The notes below the pieces were generated by a model. That model was not told where the DNA came from. It saw only the letters and a list, made by a program, of their open reading frames with translations, and made no database searches. Positions 43,535 through 54,620 of a DNA stretch of 64,000 bases are shown one piece after another; within the stretch, counting starts at the first letter, position 1; each line of letters begins with the position of its first letter. Source of the stretch: Lepidostoma basale. Its lineage: Eukaryota; Arthropoda; Insecta; Trichoptera; Lepidostomatidae. A program made the translations under genes and the position numbers. The DNA is taken from contig JAHDVF020000230.1 of assembly GCA_022606425.2 (NCBI GenBank), positions 533,501-597,500 of the forward strand. The letters run 5' to 3'.

Positions 43535-46500
43535 ACCCTTCATCATGGGCGTCTCCCCGAAGGGGTAGGTAAAAAGAATGGACTGCCACACTTTTCTTTC
43601 CTGTCATATTTCTCTCGCTTCCTCAACATTCATACATCGTGTCATGCACGCGCGTCGATTTCTCTGACTCCTCCCATGGCCGACATTCAATATTTGATTT
43701 ATTTGATCGTGCCACGTTTTCCTCGGTCTTCCTCTATTTCTGGTTCCATTTACATCATTAACATATAATTTTTTTTCCATTCTTTCTTCATTCATTCTTT
43801 CCATATGTCCAAACCATCTTAATGATCCTTTCATTATTTTGTTCATGACACCATCATTCGCACCGCATTCACTTCCTATATTTTCATTCGACACTCTATC
43901 ATACAGAATATCCACACATTCGTCTAAGAGATCTCATTTCTACTGCATTTATTCTACTTTCATCCTTCCTTTGCCAGTTCCATGCTTCGCTACCATACAT
44001 AAGGGTCGGTGAAGAACACCATTGTGCACTGCCATTCTGACTTTTTGATAGGTTTTTTTTTGTTTGCGATGACAACTTTAAGTGCACCATTCACTTTGTT
44101 GCCTGCCCCAACCTTCTTTCAATATCCCTCTCCACTCGCCCATCTCTTGTAAACATACTACCTAAATACACGAACTCAACTACTTGCTCCAAATTTTCAC
44201 CATTCACGCTAATGTTGCAGACTGTCATGGTTTCTTCCTTTTCAAAAAATCATTACCTTGGACTTATTAACATTCATCATCAGATCATTTCGCATGCATA
44301 CCTCATACATACAATTCACCAGGACTTGTAGTTCATGCTCGTTGTCAGCAAGTAGGACAGCGTCATCCGCATACAAGAGACAGCTTACTGACACTCCGCT
44401 CATTTTGGCACCACATCCAACCCTTTCAGCTCTCTCATACAATTGTCCATATACAGATTAAATAACCACGGGGACATTACGCAACCTTGTTTGACACCTT
44501 TATTGATATCAAACCAGGCTGTAAGATCTCCATTACTCTGACACTAGCAGTGCTTTCCGTGTATAGCGACTTAATGGCCGTGATCAGTTTTGTACTTATT
44601 CCATATTCAGACAATATTTTCCACAATTTTTCTCTATTAACGTAATCATATGCTTTTTGTAAGTCGACAAATGCACAGAAAAGTTTGTGATTTTTGGCCA
44701 GAAACTTCTCTGTCAATGTACGAAGTCCAAAAATTTGATCCATACATCCTCTGCCATTCATAAAGGCACCTTGCACATCCCAAACTTTGTCACTCGTCAA
44801 TTTTCTTACTCTTTCTATTAAAATTCTGCCATAGACTTTACCAACGACACTCAAAAGACAAATAGCTCTGTGGTTTCCACATTCCATACGCGATCCTTTT
44901 CCTTTGTACAGGGGCATAATTACTGCTCTCCTCCAGTCTAGCGGCGTATATCCCTCCTCCAAGCACTGGTTAAATAACTTACCTAACCATGTAGAAACCA
45001 CTTCGCCACCGCTTTTAATAAAGTCTATGGCAATACAATCAAACCCAACAGCTTTTCCACTTTTCATTGCACTCACGGATCTTTTCATCTCATTCGTACT
45101 TATTTTTTCAATATTATCATTCATAGGTCCCGCACTCGCACTAACTGTCATATTTTCGATCACGCTTGTATCACCACCATACATCTCCTTAAAATATTCC
45201 ATCCATCTTTCTTGTATGATCTTACTCTCCGTTAACATTCTTCCCTCGTTGTCTAAAATTGCTTTCACACATCCACTATCAGGAGGATTTCGGTTTTTTT
45301 TAACTTCTTTCCAAAACATTTTTAAATTTGCTTGGAAGTTGTTTGTCATTTTGAGCCCTTCTTCCTCCTTCAGCTTTTCTTTCCGCGCTTTCACTACCGA
45401 CTTCACTCTCTTCTTGCATACCTTATACAAATCTTTTGCTCTTTCATACTTAACTCTGTCATTCTTATTTATCGACAACATATTCAACCAAGCATCTTTC
45501 TTCTCTTTAACAGCAATCTTTACGTCATCATTCCACCATGCATCCCCTTTCCTTCTTCCTTGTACACACACACCACACGATTCTTTCGCTGCTTCACACA
45601 AACTCTCCTTCAAGTATTTCCAGGTCTCGTCAATACTCAACTCAATTACATCCCGCTCACTCAATCTATCTTTCACTTTTCTTACGAAATTATTTCTTAC
45701 GTCATTGTTTTGCAGTTTTTCAACTTTGACTCTAGTCGGTGCGGCTACTGTTTTGCTTCTTCTGGTTCGCCATCCCCGGAATAAGATCACTTTTGCCACT
45801 ACTAAATGATCCGTTTCCAGTTCGGCTCCCCTGAAGACCCTTGAATCAACAGTATCCGCCCGTAATCTAGAGTCTACAATGACGTAATCTATAATGGACC
45901 TTTCAAATCCTCTTTCCCAAGTATAGAGATGGATTCTCTTATGATCGAAGATGGTATTTGATACAAAGAGACCCCATTATATACACAATTCAAGCAGTCT
46001 CCTTCCATTATCATTTATTCGTCTATCACCAAACGTACCCAGACATTCCTCGTACCCACTCCTACGGATTCCCACCCAACCGTTCATATCACCTGCTATT
46101 ATCAATCTTTCGTTTTCACTCTTACACACCAATGTCTCTCTCACTTTGTCCCAAAACTCATCTTTACTCTCCTCATTTTCGTTGTTACCAGGGGCGTATC
46201 CAATTAAAAGGAAAACTCTTGTTAACCCGATCTTGAAGCGAATCCACATGAGTCTTGGGCTAACACATTTATAACCTTTCATACATTCTACCATCCTTGG
46301 AGCTAGCACCGCCGCCACGCCTTGGCATGCTCTGTGGTCATTCGGCACACCCGACCACAGAACAATCTTATCCGCATGCTCCAAGGAACCACACTCTTTC
46401 ATCATACATTCAGTCACACATAAAACATCTAAACACTTATTATCCATTTCTGCACACATCTCATTCAACTTTCCTTCATACCTCCCCTTATATTCCATGT

Positions 46501-46616
46501 ACCGATGCGGCACTCCACCCTTCTCTGTTCGCCCCTGCGGGAGATGCGGTGTGATGGGTTGCGGACCTCATCGCCACCAGTAGGCATCACCCGCACACAC
46601 TTAAATGCTAAATCAT
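43535..46616 (-). mobile_element. RTE LINE, nearly full length, second copy
   Basis: From right to left: 5' segment with GGTGGCGATGAGGTCCGCAA (46590-46560), endonuclease frame 46513-45977 (DVLCVTECMMKECG, RLIIAGDMNGWVG), linker/RT frame 45799-44477 (440 codons: AVGFDCIAIDFIKSG, CAFVDLQKAYDYVNREKLW), then short frames 44442-44242 (SCLLYADDAVLLAD), 44090-43899 and 43915-43604 (SLRWFGHMERM, RGRPRKTWHDQINQIL). Several single-base shifts and small indels break it. KAYDYV has Tyr where other copies have Arg. The 5' end abuts an assembly gap. Confidence 0.9.
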
Positions 46617-46716
46617 NNNNNNNNNNNNNNNNNNNNNNNNNNNNNNNNNNNNNNNNNNNNNNNNNNNNNNNNNNNNNNNNNNNNNNNNNNNNNNNNNNNN
46701 NNNNNNNNNNNNNNNN
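46617..46716. other. Assembly gap (100 N)
   Basis: Exactly 100 Ns, a conventional placeholder for a gap of unknown size. It separates the RTE 5' end from the Transib-like relic. The open frame that appears to run through it is an artefact of unknown bases. Confidence 0.98.
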
Positions 46717-47981
46717 AAGAGGACGACTTTTCCCAAGCGAAAGTTTCCGGAAACTTGAAATTACGGGATCAGATGAAACCCATAATCTATTTATTAGGTC
46801 CGTATTAGTGTTTATTCTCGAGGTCTTTCTTGTGTGGAATTTCCTAAATGTCTTCCAATCTTTCTGGCGTATTTCTTGTAAGTCTTCTGTAACTGTATGA
46901 TCTAAAAAAGTTTGTAATTTTATTTCTGCAAATGTTTCAGTAACTATCGTAGATTCTTCTCTTTCCGGATAGCACCCTTGTTTAGCCTTCAATGTTGAGT
47001 CATAGCTCGGGTAAATGTTTGCATTTCGTTTTTTAGCATCTCTTTGTAATGTTGTGTATTGTTCTTTTGTAAGCTTCCAATCAATAATCAACGCTAAAGC
47101 TTCTTCTGCAGTATATGGTTTTAAGACAACATTCGGCGTTAATGATTTCTTCATTTTTCCTAGTCTCTTTGGAGTAACATTTGTCGCCATTTTGACAATG
47201 TCTGCACTCATATGATTTCCAGACATGCGTAAGCTTAATTGCGTTGCATACGACAGTTCTTGTGCTGTTCTTTTTTCAACAAGATCCACTACTTTTCTTC
47301 GTTTCATTTTCGAAGAGCTAGCATCAAACATTTTTTTAGGACGTCCGCGTCCAGATCCACGAGAGATTGAAGGTATTGCCAACGAAATTTCTTGATATGC
47401 TCAATTGTTTTATCAAGCCAGCTTAAATTTTTTCTAGTAAATAACGGAAGAAAATATTTACTTTCTTTCCAATTAAATAATATTTTTTGAACATTCCATT
47501 TAATTTGAGACAAAATACTCTGCTCACAGTTTTTGGAACATGTAGCGTACTCTAATTTTGTTTTTATGTAATTTATTAAATATTTGACACATTTATTATG
47601 TGCCTGTTGTAAAAAAATGACCAATTTTAACTCTAAAAATAGCTCCATGCGAGTTATATTTAATCTTCCGCTCGAACGACCCAAACTGGCACCTGGAGAG
47701 ACAAAAGATAAAATCAATTATAATGTATGAAGAAAGGGTTGTAAAGGGTTACGATTTTAATGTTACTTTATAGTAGATAGTACAAAGAATACATATATAA
47801 CAATTATATCGTGGACAATGGCGCTTTTTTTTTTTTGAAGTCCAAATTATCGCGGAAAAAGGTTAAAAAATCATAGATTTTATGCATTTTTTTTAAGCGT
47901 CTACTTTAAATGATAAAATTTTAAATCAAAACTAAATAAATATATAATAAAATAGTACATACCTTCAACAAATTTATTCAT
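46717..47981 (-). pseudogene. Transib/RAG1-like transposase relic, two exons, central domain deleted
   Basis: Exon 1 (47981-47963) starts ATG and encodes MNKFVE plus one base, with donor GTATGT. Exon 2 starts 47692 after a pyrimidine tract and CAG, giving G-ASLGRSSGRLNITRMELF in frame. Then SWLDKTIEH, one missing base near 47398, AIPSISRGSGRGRPKK (AT-hook-like), LSYATQLSLRMSGNHMSADI, EALALIIDWKLTKEQY, GCYPEREESTIVTETFAEIK, LQTFLDHTV. It jumps to QEIRQKDWKTFRKFHTRKTS, DLINRLWVSSDPVISSFRKL before the gap. The last block resembles the C-terminal EA.E.RNKD...R..HTRK.SR..TN.D....L..SDP pattern of Transib-type, RAG1-related transposases; this assignment is inference. The long central catalytic region is missing. 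Confidence 0.6.
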
Positions 47982-48094
47982 TTTGAAATTTTTTATCTTT
48001 TTTCACACAGAACTAAAAAAACGACTTTCACTTCGGAAAAAAGTACGCTACTATTTGAAATTTGGATGACCGGCGAAACAATTCGCGTGGTTCC

Positions 48095-48101
48095 CACTGT
48101 T
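48095..48101 (-). other. Possible Transib terminal heptamer
   Basis: About 115 bases upstream of the ATG, the minus strand reads AACAGTGGGAACCACG. One base differs from CACAGTG, the RAG recombination-signal heptamer and a sequence close to Transib termini. It lies where a 5' terminus would be expected. The opposite terminus would be beyond the gap. Confidence 0.3.
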
Positions 48102-48109
48102 AACAACCT

Positions 48110-49135
48110 TGCCAATTATTACAGACGCTAGTTTAATGTTTTTTTTGTTTTGATTTATAAGTTCCAGACAGTTTTTAATAAAGATATATACTTTTTTCTA
48201 AATTAAAAAAATCATTAAAAATTTCTTTTCTTCCCCATACATTTCCAATTTCGGCGTCTGTGCGTTGTCTTGAATGTGACTGCAAAAGTCTGACTGGAAA
48301 TCGGTAACGTCTAAATGAAACTGGTCAGTCAGACGGAAAAGGGAACCCTTGATATTAAAACCCCCAAATGGACCAGGATAAATGTTTTAAGATGATAAAA
48401 TTACTCGTACATATGTAGATGCCAATATGCTACTGTTTAACCTTCTGCAATTGTACATATTTTTTCTATTGATATGGTGAATAAGATTTATTTAACGGAA
48501 TTCACATTGATTTATTTTGTTGGTTAACAAAGCATCTCATCTATTATACAACAGTTATGAGTAACAACAAACATTTATTATTTAATTTATTTACTCAAAC
48601 AAATCTCGAATGGGTCGGTCATGTTTTTCGTGCGCTCCTGTGTTTTATTTAATTGAAATGTTTTAGACGTATTCTTTTGTTTCTCAAATAAGTTCAGCGA
48701 TCCATCTCTCTATTTGCCTTCGTTTTAATTTATCTATCGTTACACAAAGTGATTATATTTATTGACATTATTACGTTTTAATATTACAAAATGTATAGAA
48801 ACTCAACCAGTGCCAGTGCTAGTGCTAGTCATCTCAATTCTATTTAAAGAATAAACGCCACGTGCTCACCAAATATCCCAGGAATCTCTGCCGGCTCGCT
48901 CCTTTGTGAGTAATATATTTTATTGTCACAGTTCGTTTATTGCATGTCCATTTACAAGGCAAAAAGGTCCCTCGATTGCTCGGTTACTAAAAAATCAAAG
49001 AGACGCTGACAGCCAACATTCTGACAAGAGACCGAAAGACAACCCTATTTTAATTTTATTTTATTAATGAGCTATTTAATTATAAAGCTGTTATAGTATG
49101 GGAAACCACTTTACGATCACAACCCCAAGGAAGGG
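48110..49135. other. Unassigned AT-rich stretch
   Basis: Nothing recognised except a short GCCAGTGCTAGTGCTAGT repeat near 48808. No coding frame. Confidence 0.45.
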
Positions 49136-49139
49136 TTGA

Positions 49140-50480
49140 ACAAACCATAATTGATCTCACAAAAAGTGTGGATGAAATTTAAAAAACACCTACAAGAAAA
49201 AAACAAAAATTACATCTGCACAGGCCATGACTGGAAGGCGAGAAGGAGAGAAAAACTACACCATAATGGTTAGCACTGAAAACCCCAACCACAAAGACGA
49301 GGATTTAAATAAAATAATCAAAAACAAAGCAAATGTCCGAGAGCCAGGTATTGGCGTTACGAGTATGAAATGTAAGAACAAAAAACAACTGATCATCAAA
49401 ATGCCGAGCTTAGATGACAAAAAATAAATTTGCAATGATAAGAAAATAAGTCTCTAGGAGGGCATGCCGCTCTCCCCCCCCCCCCCCCATAATTATCAAA
49501 GGGGTTATTAAAGAGACAACAGACGAGGAAATCATCGAATCTCTTAAAACTCAAAATAAAATAAGTGTAGATTTCGATGAAAAAAATCGGGTGAAATACC
49601 GAACAAAGCAAATAAATCCACATCTATGTAACATTATCATGAAAGTCTTCTCGTCAATCTGGAAAAACGTAATAAACGCAGGTAAGTTGGATATCGGTTA
49701 CCAGAGGCTGGTGGTGGAATACCGATCTCCCGCGATGCAATGCTACCGGTGTCTCGGCTTTGATTAAACGCAATATGTATGCGGTGATAATCACGCGTGT
49801 TTCCACTGCGGGGGAAAGCTCAAATTTAACACATGTGAAAAGAGGCAAGGCGAGGCTACATGTATCAATTGCGTCACCGCACCGGGGAGAGAAACCATCG
49901 GGCCACAAGTACCAAGTGTCCTCTCTGGAAACAGATGGACAAGCGGAGTAGGGAACGCGTGCACTACGAAGAATAGTTCTAGAAGGCGCAAAAGGCAACT
50001 CGTAATATAAGTGTATGACTCTTCAAGGCTATGTTTCCTTGAAATATTCATAAACGAGAGAAGCCTTCGAAACAAGATTGATGTAATTGAGGAATCGGTG
50101 AAAAATGTCAAAGGTACTCTCCACATTATTATAGTGACAGAAACGTGGCTAAAGAGGGTCAGGAATAGTTTTATAATATTAACGGGTATACGGGTATATT
50201 TGCATCTCGAACAGGTGAGAGGGGTGGCGTGGCGCTATACGTTCTTAATCTAATTAATAACGACCTTATAGATACATCGAGCGGTGATATTTTTGCCTCT
50301 GGTGTTGAAGTTTAGCATGGAATTTTTTAGCCCCTGACGATATGTGGCGTATATCGTAATCCAAACTCAAACCTTTTCTAGAATTTATTTGATACTATTT
50401 GAAGTAAATGTTGACAGACAAGCATATTTTTGGCGATTTCTATATTGATATTACCAAACCTAGTGATACTCGCCAAAAAT
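49140..50480 (+). mobile_element. LINE ORF1 and endonuclease start (Jockey/I group)
   Basis: The ORF1 C-terminal part is read across frames: KKQLIIKMPSLDDKK, ETTDEEIIESLKTQN, IIMKVFSSIWKNVINAGKLD, then zinc knuckles CYRCLGFD, CGDNHACFHCGG, CINC (49740-49880). ORF2 then starts with RSLRNKIDVIEESVKN, LHIIIVTETWLK and GVAWRYTFLI (50060-50250), the N-terminus of an AP endonuclease domain. Stops and shifts are common. A C15-16 homopolymer lies at 49475-49490. RT domain absent. Confidence 0.65.
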
Positions 50481-50955
50481 AAATTGATTTAATTCGTTAA
50501 TATTACTTCTTAATATATAATAAAAACCTACCCTACAATAGTTACTATCAACAGTAGTACTCGTCTGTTAATTGACCAATGACCATGCAATGACAAATGT
50601 GCGAAATATTAGTACTTGATTACAGAAACAGCCTAAAAAATTAACCCTAACTAGATCGCAAAATAAGTGCCAACTTAACATTAGCACGACTATAACCTAT
50701 CTTCAAACTCATTCATTTCATGATTCAACCTGTAATAACGCAACAGAAAATTACAATATGTTTGAAGAGTATATAAAACCGGCAATAGAACTGAATACTC
50801 AACAACCAACACCGAACATAAGAAACAAAAAAGTCTGTATTTTTACTACATTCTGAGTATTGTATAATTACTGTGAGTGTTGTATAATTACTGTGAGTGT
50901 TGTATAATGAGTAATCTACAAATAGGAAAACAATAACATTATTACAAAATAAAAA
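50481..50955. repeat. AT-rich stretch with an 18-bp tandem repeat
   Basis: TGAGTGTTGTATAATTAC is repeated, with partial units on either side, at about 50852-50910. The rest has no recognisable content. Confidence 0.6.
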
Positions 50956-50959
50956 AGTA

Positions 50960-51350
50960 AATCTACCCTTGTACAGCAGCTATAAACAGTGCTGCTACTC
51001 TCTTAGCTAGGATTTTCTTCTTCGCCAGACACTTTGTTTTCCGTTACCTTGGATAATCAGTTGTAGTACTTTGTATTTATCGTTTCTCAAAATGTCTTCT
51101 TCTGTCACCTAGTTTTTCATAATGTGCTCGAAAAATTCTAGTTTCCTGCACTTCATGGTCTTGACTATTTATTTTTCTTTCTTCATTCGCTGCAGTTCAT
51201 TCTCCTTTGTGACTCTATCTGTCCACGATATTTTAAATATTCTACGGTATAACCACATTTTAAAAGCATCCAGCTCTTTTAAGCTCAAAGGCATATATTT
51301 CAAAGGTAAAGTTTTTGCCAAGGTCCATGTTTCATTACGTAGAATATGAC
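50960..51350 (-). mobile_element. RTE-type LINE C-terminus
   Basis: The minus strand reads ETWTLAKTLPLKYMPLSL, LDAFKMWLYRRIFKISWTD, RVTKENELQRM, VKTMKCRKLEFF, KYKVLQLIIQGN. Same protein family as at 18338-17825 but a different subfamily. Contains stops. Confidence 0.7.
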
Positions 51351-51654
51351 GGATAGCACTTAATCAATAATTGAACTATTCTTAATCACAAATAGGTCTC
51401 TCTTGGGCATCAGGGTTAAATAAACTTTCTTATTGATAATCAAAACGTGGACATTTTGACAGCTGCAATAAAATGGTGTAAAAATAAAATACAAAAGTGT
51501 TTTTAATTTATCGCGGATTGAGTGATTTGTACGTAAGTACTGAACATTTATTTTCTAATTTATATGTTATTATTATTATTCCATTGAATCGCTTTTAACA
51601 TCATTACAGTTCGAGCCAAATAGATGTAAGGGGTTAAGATATTATATTGATTCT
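51351..51654. other. Unassigned AT-rich stretch
   Basis: Nothing recognised. Confidence 0.45.
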
Positions 51655-51800
51655 CGCGAGATGTGACAGGTATCTATTCTATAGCCATTTTATTGTCAAG
51701 TGAATTCTCCACCAGACCAAAGATAGTGTGCCATCGCCGGGAGACAGTCAAAGCTCTTACCAATTGGCCACGAAGGTCGCCGAGATTATGATACCCCATT
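51655..51800 (-). mobile_element. tRNA-derived SINE, decayed copy
   Basis: The minus strand contains CGTGGCCAATTGGTAAGAGC (box A region), a damaged box B, CTTTGGTCTGGTGGAGAATT and a 3' end with AATAAAATGGC, aligning with the copy at 63200-63050. Confidence 0.55.
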
Positions 51801-52190
51801 TTCAGTGCAAAAAAAACCAGTAAGAATATTAAATATTTTACTTCGACGCACTGTCTGAAGGGATTGAGGGATTTACCTTTCTCATGATCCCGCATCCCGA
51901 ACTATGAAATCTTTTCCGATTCCATTATCCAGAACTCTTAGAAGCTTATCCAGTATTTTCCTATCATTTTAAGTAAATGGGGACGTTATGAATATAAGCT
52001 TTTCGTTTCGGACATTAATGAATCTGGTTAACCATTTATCACAATGGTCACACTTCCATAAGTACAATAAATGTACAATAGTATAAATTAGATTACTAAG
52101 ACGAATGTGTGAGAAATTTTGTGCACGATAGATTGTCGAAATAAAATATAAGAGAAAATAATAATACACTTTTAGTATTTGTATCTAGAC
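51801..52190. other. Unassigned AT-rich stretch
   Basis: Nothing recognised. Confidence 0.4.
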
Positions 52191-52204
52191 CACTTTATTT
52201 GGTA

Positions 52205-52250
52205 ATAGAGACCGGTTTCGCTCCCGCCGGAGCTTCGTCAGGGTGAGAGA
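52205..52250 (-). ncRNA. Hammerhead-ribozyme-like motif, best preserved
   Basis: Minus strand: CTGACGA (52241-52235), one extra A, a perfect five-base stem GCTCC/GGAGC with GGCG loop (52233-52220), then GAAAC (52219-52215) and CGGTC (52214-52210). The core is C-U-G-A-N-G-A, stem II, G-A-A-A, with a minimal stem III and a GUC cleavage triplet, as in type I motifs of Penelope-like elements. The extra base between CUGANGA and stem II recurs in the other copies here. Stem I pairing is weak, so present activity is doubtful. Confidence 0.55.
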
Positions 52251-52535
52251 GTAAAACTGTTTTACAAGAAGATTTTGGTTTGTTTTAAAAATATTCAAGA
52301 AAATATTTCTATTTAATTGGGTCAAAAACATTCTGGCACAGATTTAAAATTAATTATTTTTAAAACATTAAAGTAAATATTTCTATTGAATGGGTTTAAA
52401 TACATTCAAGTAAAGATTTCTCAAAATACTGTGGATGAATACTGTAAAATATAAATTGATTCCGTTACAATTAAATCCTGATCATTGGGGATATACTTCG
52501 AACGTCGGGTATATGTACAAGTAGACTTAAGACAA
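52251..52535. other. AT-rich stretch with short direct repeats
   Basis: AAATATTTCTATT recurs (52304, 52376) with related AAAACATT pieces. Nothing else. Confidence 0.4.
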
Positions 52536-52539
52536 AACG

Positions 52540-52835
52540 GGTCATTAATATGGTTTGGACACATGGAAATAATGAATAAGGAAAGAATGGTTTAAAAAAG
52601 TATATGGTATGTTAACGATGAAAATGAAACTTGAAATATAGAAAAAACGAAGAAAACGATCAAATAAATCAAATATTGAATATCTGCCGCGTGAGGAGAA
52701 ATCGACGTGCATGCATTGTACAATGTACGAGTATGAATGTTGAAGAATCGAGAAAAGTATGTCGGGAAAGAAGAGTGTTACGGTCCATTATTTTGTCCTA
52801 CTCCTTCGGAGAGAAGGCGTGATGGTTATTTAGTT
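52540..52835 (+). mobile_element. RTE LINE 3'-end fragment
   Basis: Plus-strand RTE end: GGTCATTAATATGGTTTGGA (52539) to GAGAAGGCGTGATGG (52812-52826), followed by TTATTTAG. Frames are broken. It contains a six-base insertion making TACGAGTA (52726-52733) where other copies have TGTATGAATG. Confidence 0.8.
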
Positions 52836-53261
52836 ATTAAGTTACAATCATCTAGGAAATACTTTACATTGCTTGTGAGTATGAAAAACATTTTTTTTCC
52901 AAAGCTTAACAAAAAGTGCACAGTAGTAGTGTACTCTACCATTAACGCCGTGGAATTTAATATGGAGAAAATATTATTAAAACTTTTTCCCGCGTACAAC
53001 TTTACAACTGTTGGTCGGTTCGGTGAATACTTTAGCAATTTGGTAGTGAGAGGAATTTACAAGTTAAAGAGAAACAATGAAGAATAATAAATTTTTTTTT
53101 TTCAAGGTTTAATTCAGTTATTTTTCCGGTTGAACGCTAATTGAAAGCAATTGGTTTTAAATTAAATAGTGGGGTATACATTACGAAAGACCTCTCACAA
53201 TATTCCCATATAGAATCGATTAATAATAATGATTAAAAATAGATAAATATTTATTAAATAT
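52836..53261. other. Unassigned stretch
   Basis: A frame of 116 codons (52737-53087) starts in the RTE fragment and runs on. Its second half has no recognisable family. Confidence 0.4.
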
Positions 53262-53480
53262 TAATTTGCGTACACAGCGTAAGATGATCAAAAGTACAAA
53301 TGGAATTGATGATTTTCGCGGCAGAGTGGCCACAGCTATGACTACCGCACCGAAGGTGCCAGATTTGATTCCCGGCGATGAAAGCGAGAAAAAAAAAATA
53401 ACGCTGTATATGGTCTGGTGGAATTCACGTGGCAATATCAATGGCAATAGACTAGTTACCCAACACGTGTCACGAAAATC
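53262..53480 (+). mobile_element. tRNA-derived SINE
   Basis: GCGGCAGAGTGGCCACAGCT (box A region, 53319), CACCGAAGGTGCC, box B GATTTGATTCCCGG, a short A run, then TATGGTCTGGTGGAATTCAC. It aligns with 63200-63050 (minus). Not a functional tRNA: no acceptor stem. Confidence 0.6.
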
Positions 53481-54545
53481 AAAAGCTACAAAGTCGTGTA
53501 CAGTAATTTGGTTTAAATTACCTATATATAAAAATATGTAGAAAGCAACGGGAAACTACCACATTAGGCCCAAGTAGCATCCTGAGAACCAGCTAAAAGA
53601 TATTGTTCGATTTTGATGCAAACCAATCCCTAGGATTTACACTTAAAAAAATAACAAAAGAACTCAAAAATAGTATATTACGAGTATATAACAAACCACA
53701 AACATTACTACAAGCATAAAATAAATAAAAATTAATAGTCAATACATAGTAATTACATGATTTTTTAAATCATAAAATAATATTCGGAACCCAATGATAT
53801 ATATGGCATTTATTTACTACTTATTTCAGTCACGAATGTTAGAAAGAAAAAATGTTTATCGTAAATAGAGGACCCTAAAAGATAGTTTGTAAAAATAGGT
53901 TTCTTTGCTTATTATCATTAAATGTTTAAGTATTCCGCATCGCCTTTAAACTCAACTAATCAACCTTGGTGAATTTGTTATCAAAATATGTTTTCGCATC
54001 GAGAAAGCTACAAATACTGCATTGTTTGATATAAACTCGTATATGAGAGTAGAATCCGTCCGCATTTTGAAAACTTCTCTTTAAGTATTTTTCTCCAACC
54101 TGATTTAAAGTTTGTATTTGTAAAAAACTTATTTACACAGAGATTCTCAGTGATAAATATTCTTTTAAAGAGTTTTTTTTACGATTCACTGAAAAAATGC
54201 AGAGTAGTTGGTTGGCTTCTTAGCAATTTAATAAATTAAAGAAGAATTTTGTTGTCCAAAGCTTTTAAAAGAAACATGTTTTACAGTTTTATATTCACCA
54301 TAACCTTGTATTGCGGATTCATTGAACAATGTTTGTTTCTTGTAAACAGCACTTATTTACAAAGGTATGAAGATTGTTAAATAAACAAGTCTAAACCTGA
54401 TTCTTTGTTGCGTAAAATTAAACTAAAATACACAATTACTGTCTCCTTAGATTTACTAAAAGCTGATAACTTGAAATACGTAGAGAAATAGAAATCATGC
54501 TGTTGAAAGCACACTCGTAGAAAGTACACTCGTCGGAAATAGATA
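53481..54545. other. Unassigned AT-rich stretch
   Basis: No coding frame or repeat recognised. Confidence 0.5.
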
Positions 54546-54583
54546 GTGATTACATCACAAAAACGGCGCTTTAAAAGTTAGCA

Positions 54584-54614
<31 letters not shown>

Positions 54615-54620
54615 GTTAAT
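54546..54620 (+). mobile_element. CR1/L2-like LINE tail
   Basis: GATTACATCACAAAAACGGC, GCTTTAAAAGTTAG and ten or so ATT units match the 3' terminus at 3817-3870 (minus). Nothing else of the LINE is present. Confidence 0.6.

Noticed and set aside
44904..45809. 301-codon plus-strand frame
   Set aside because: It is antisense to the RTE copy at 43535-46616, whose minus-strand reading has catalytic motifs.
46465..47382. Fusion of the Transib-like protein with RTE endonuclease
   Set aside because: The frame only appears continuous because it runs across 100 unknown bases.
49475..49490. C15-16 homopolymer as a functional signal
   Set aside because: It is more likely a slippage tract or sequencing artefact within a dead LINE ORF1.
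52737..53087. 116-codon frame as a host gene
   Set aside because: Its start lies inside an RTE 3' fragment, and the rest has no recognisable domain or splice evidence.
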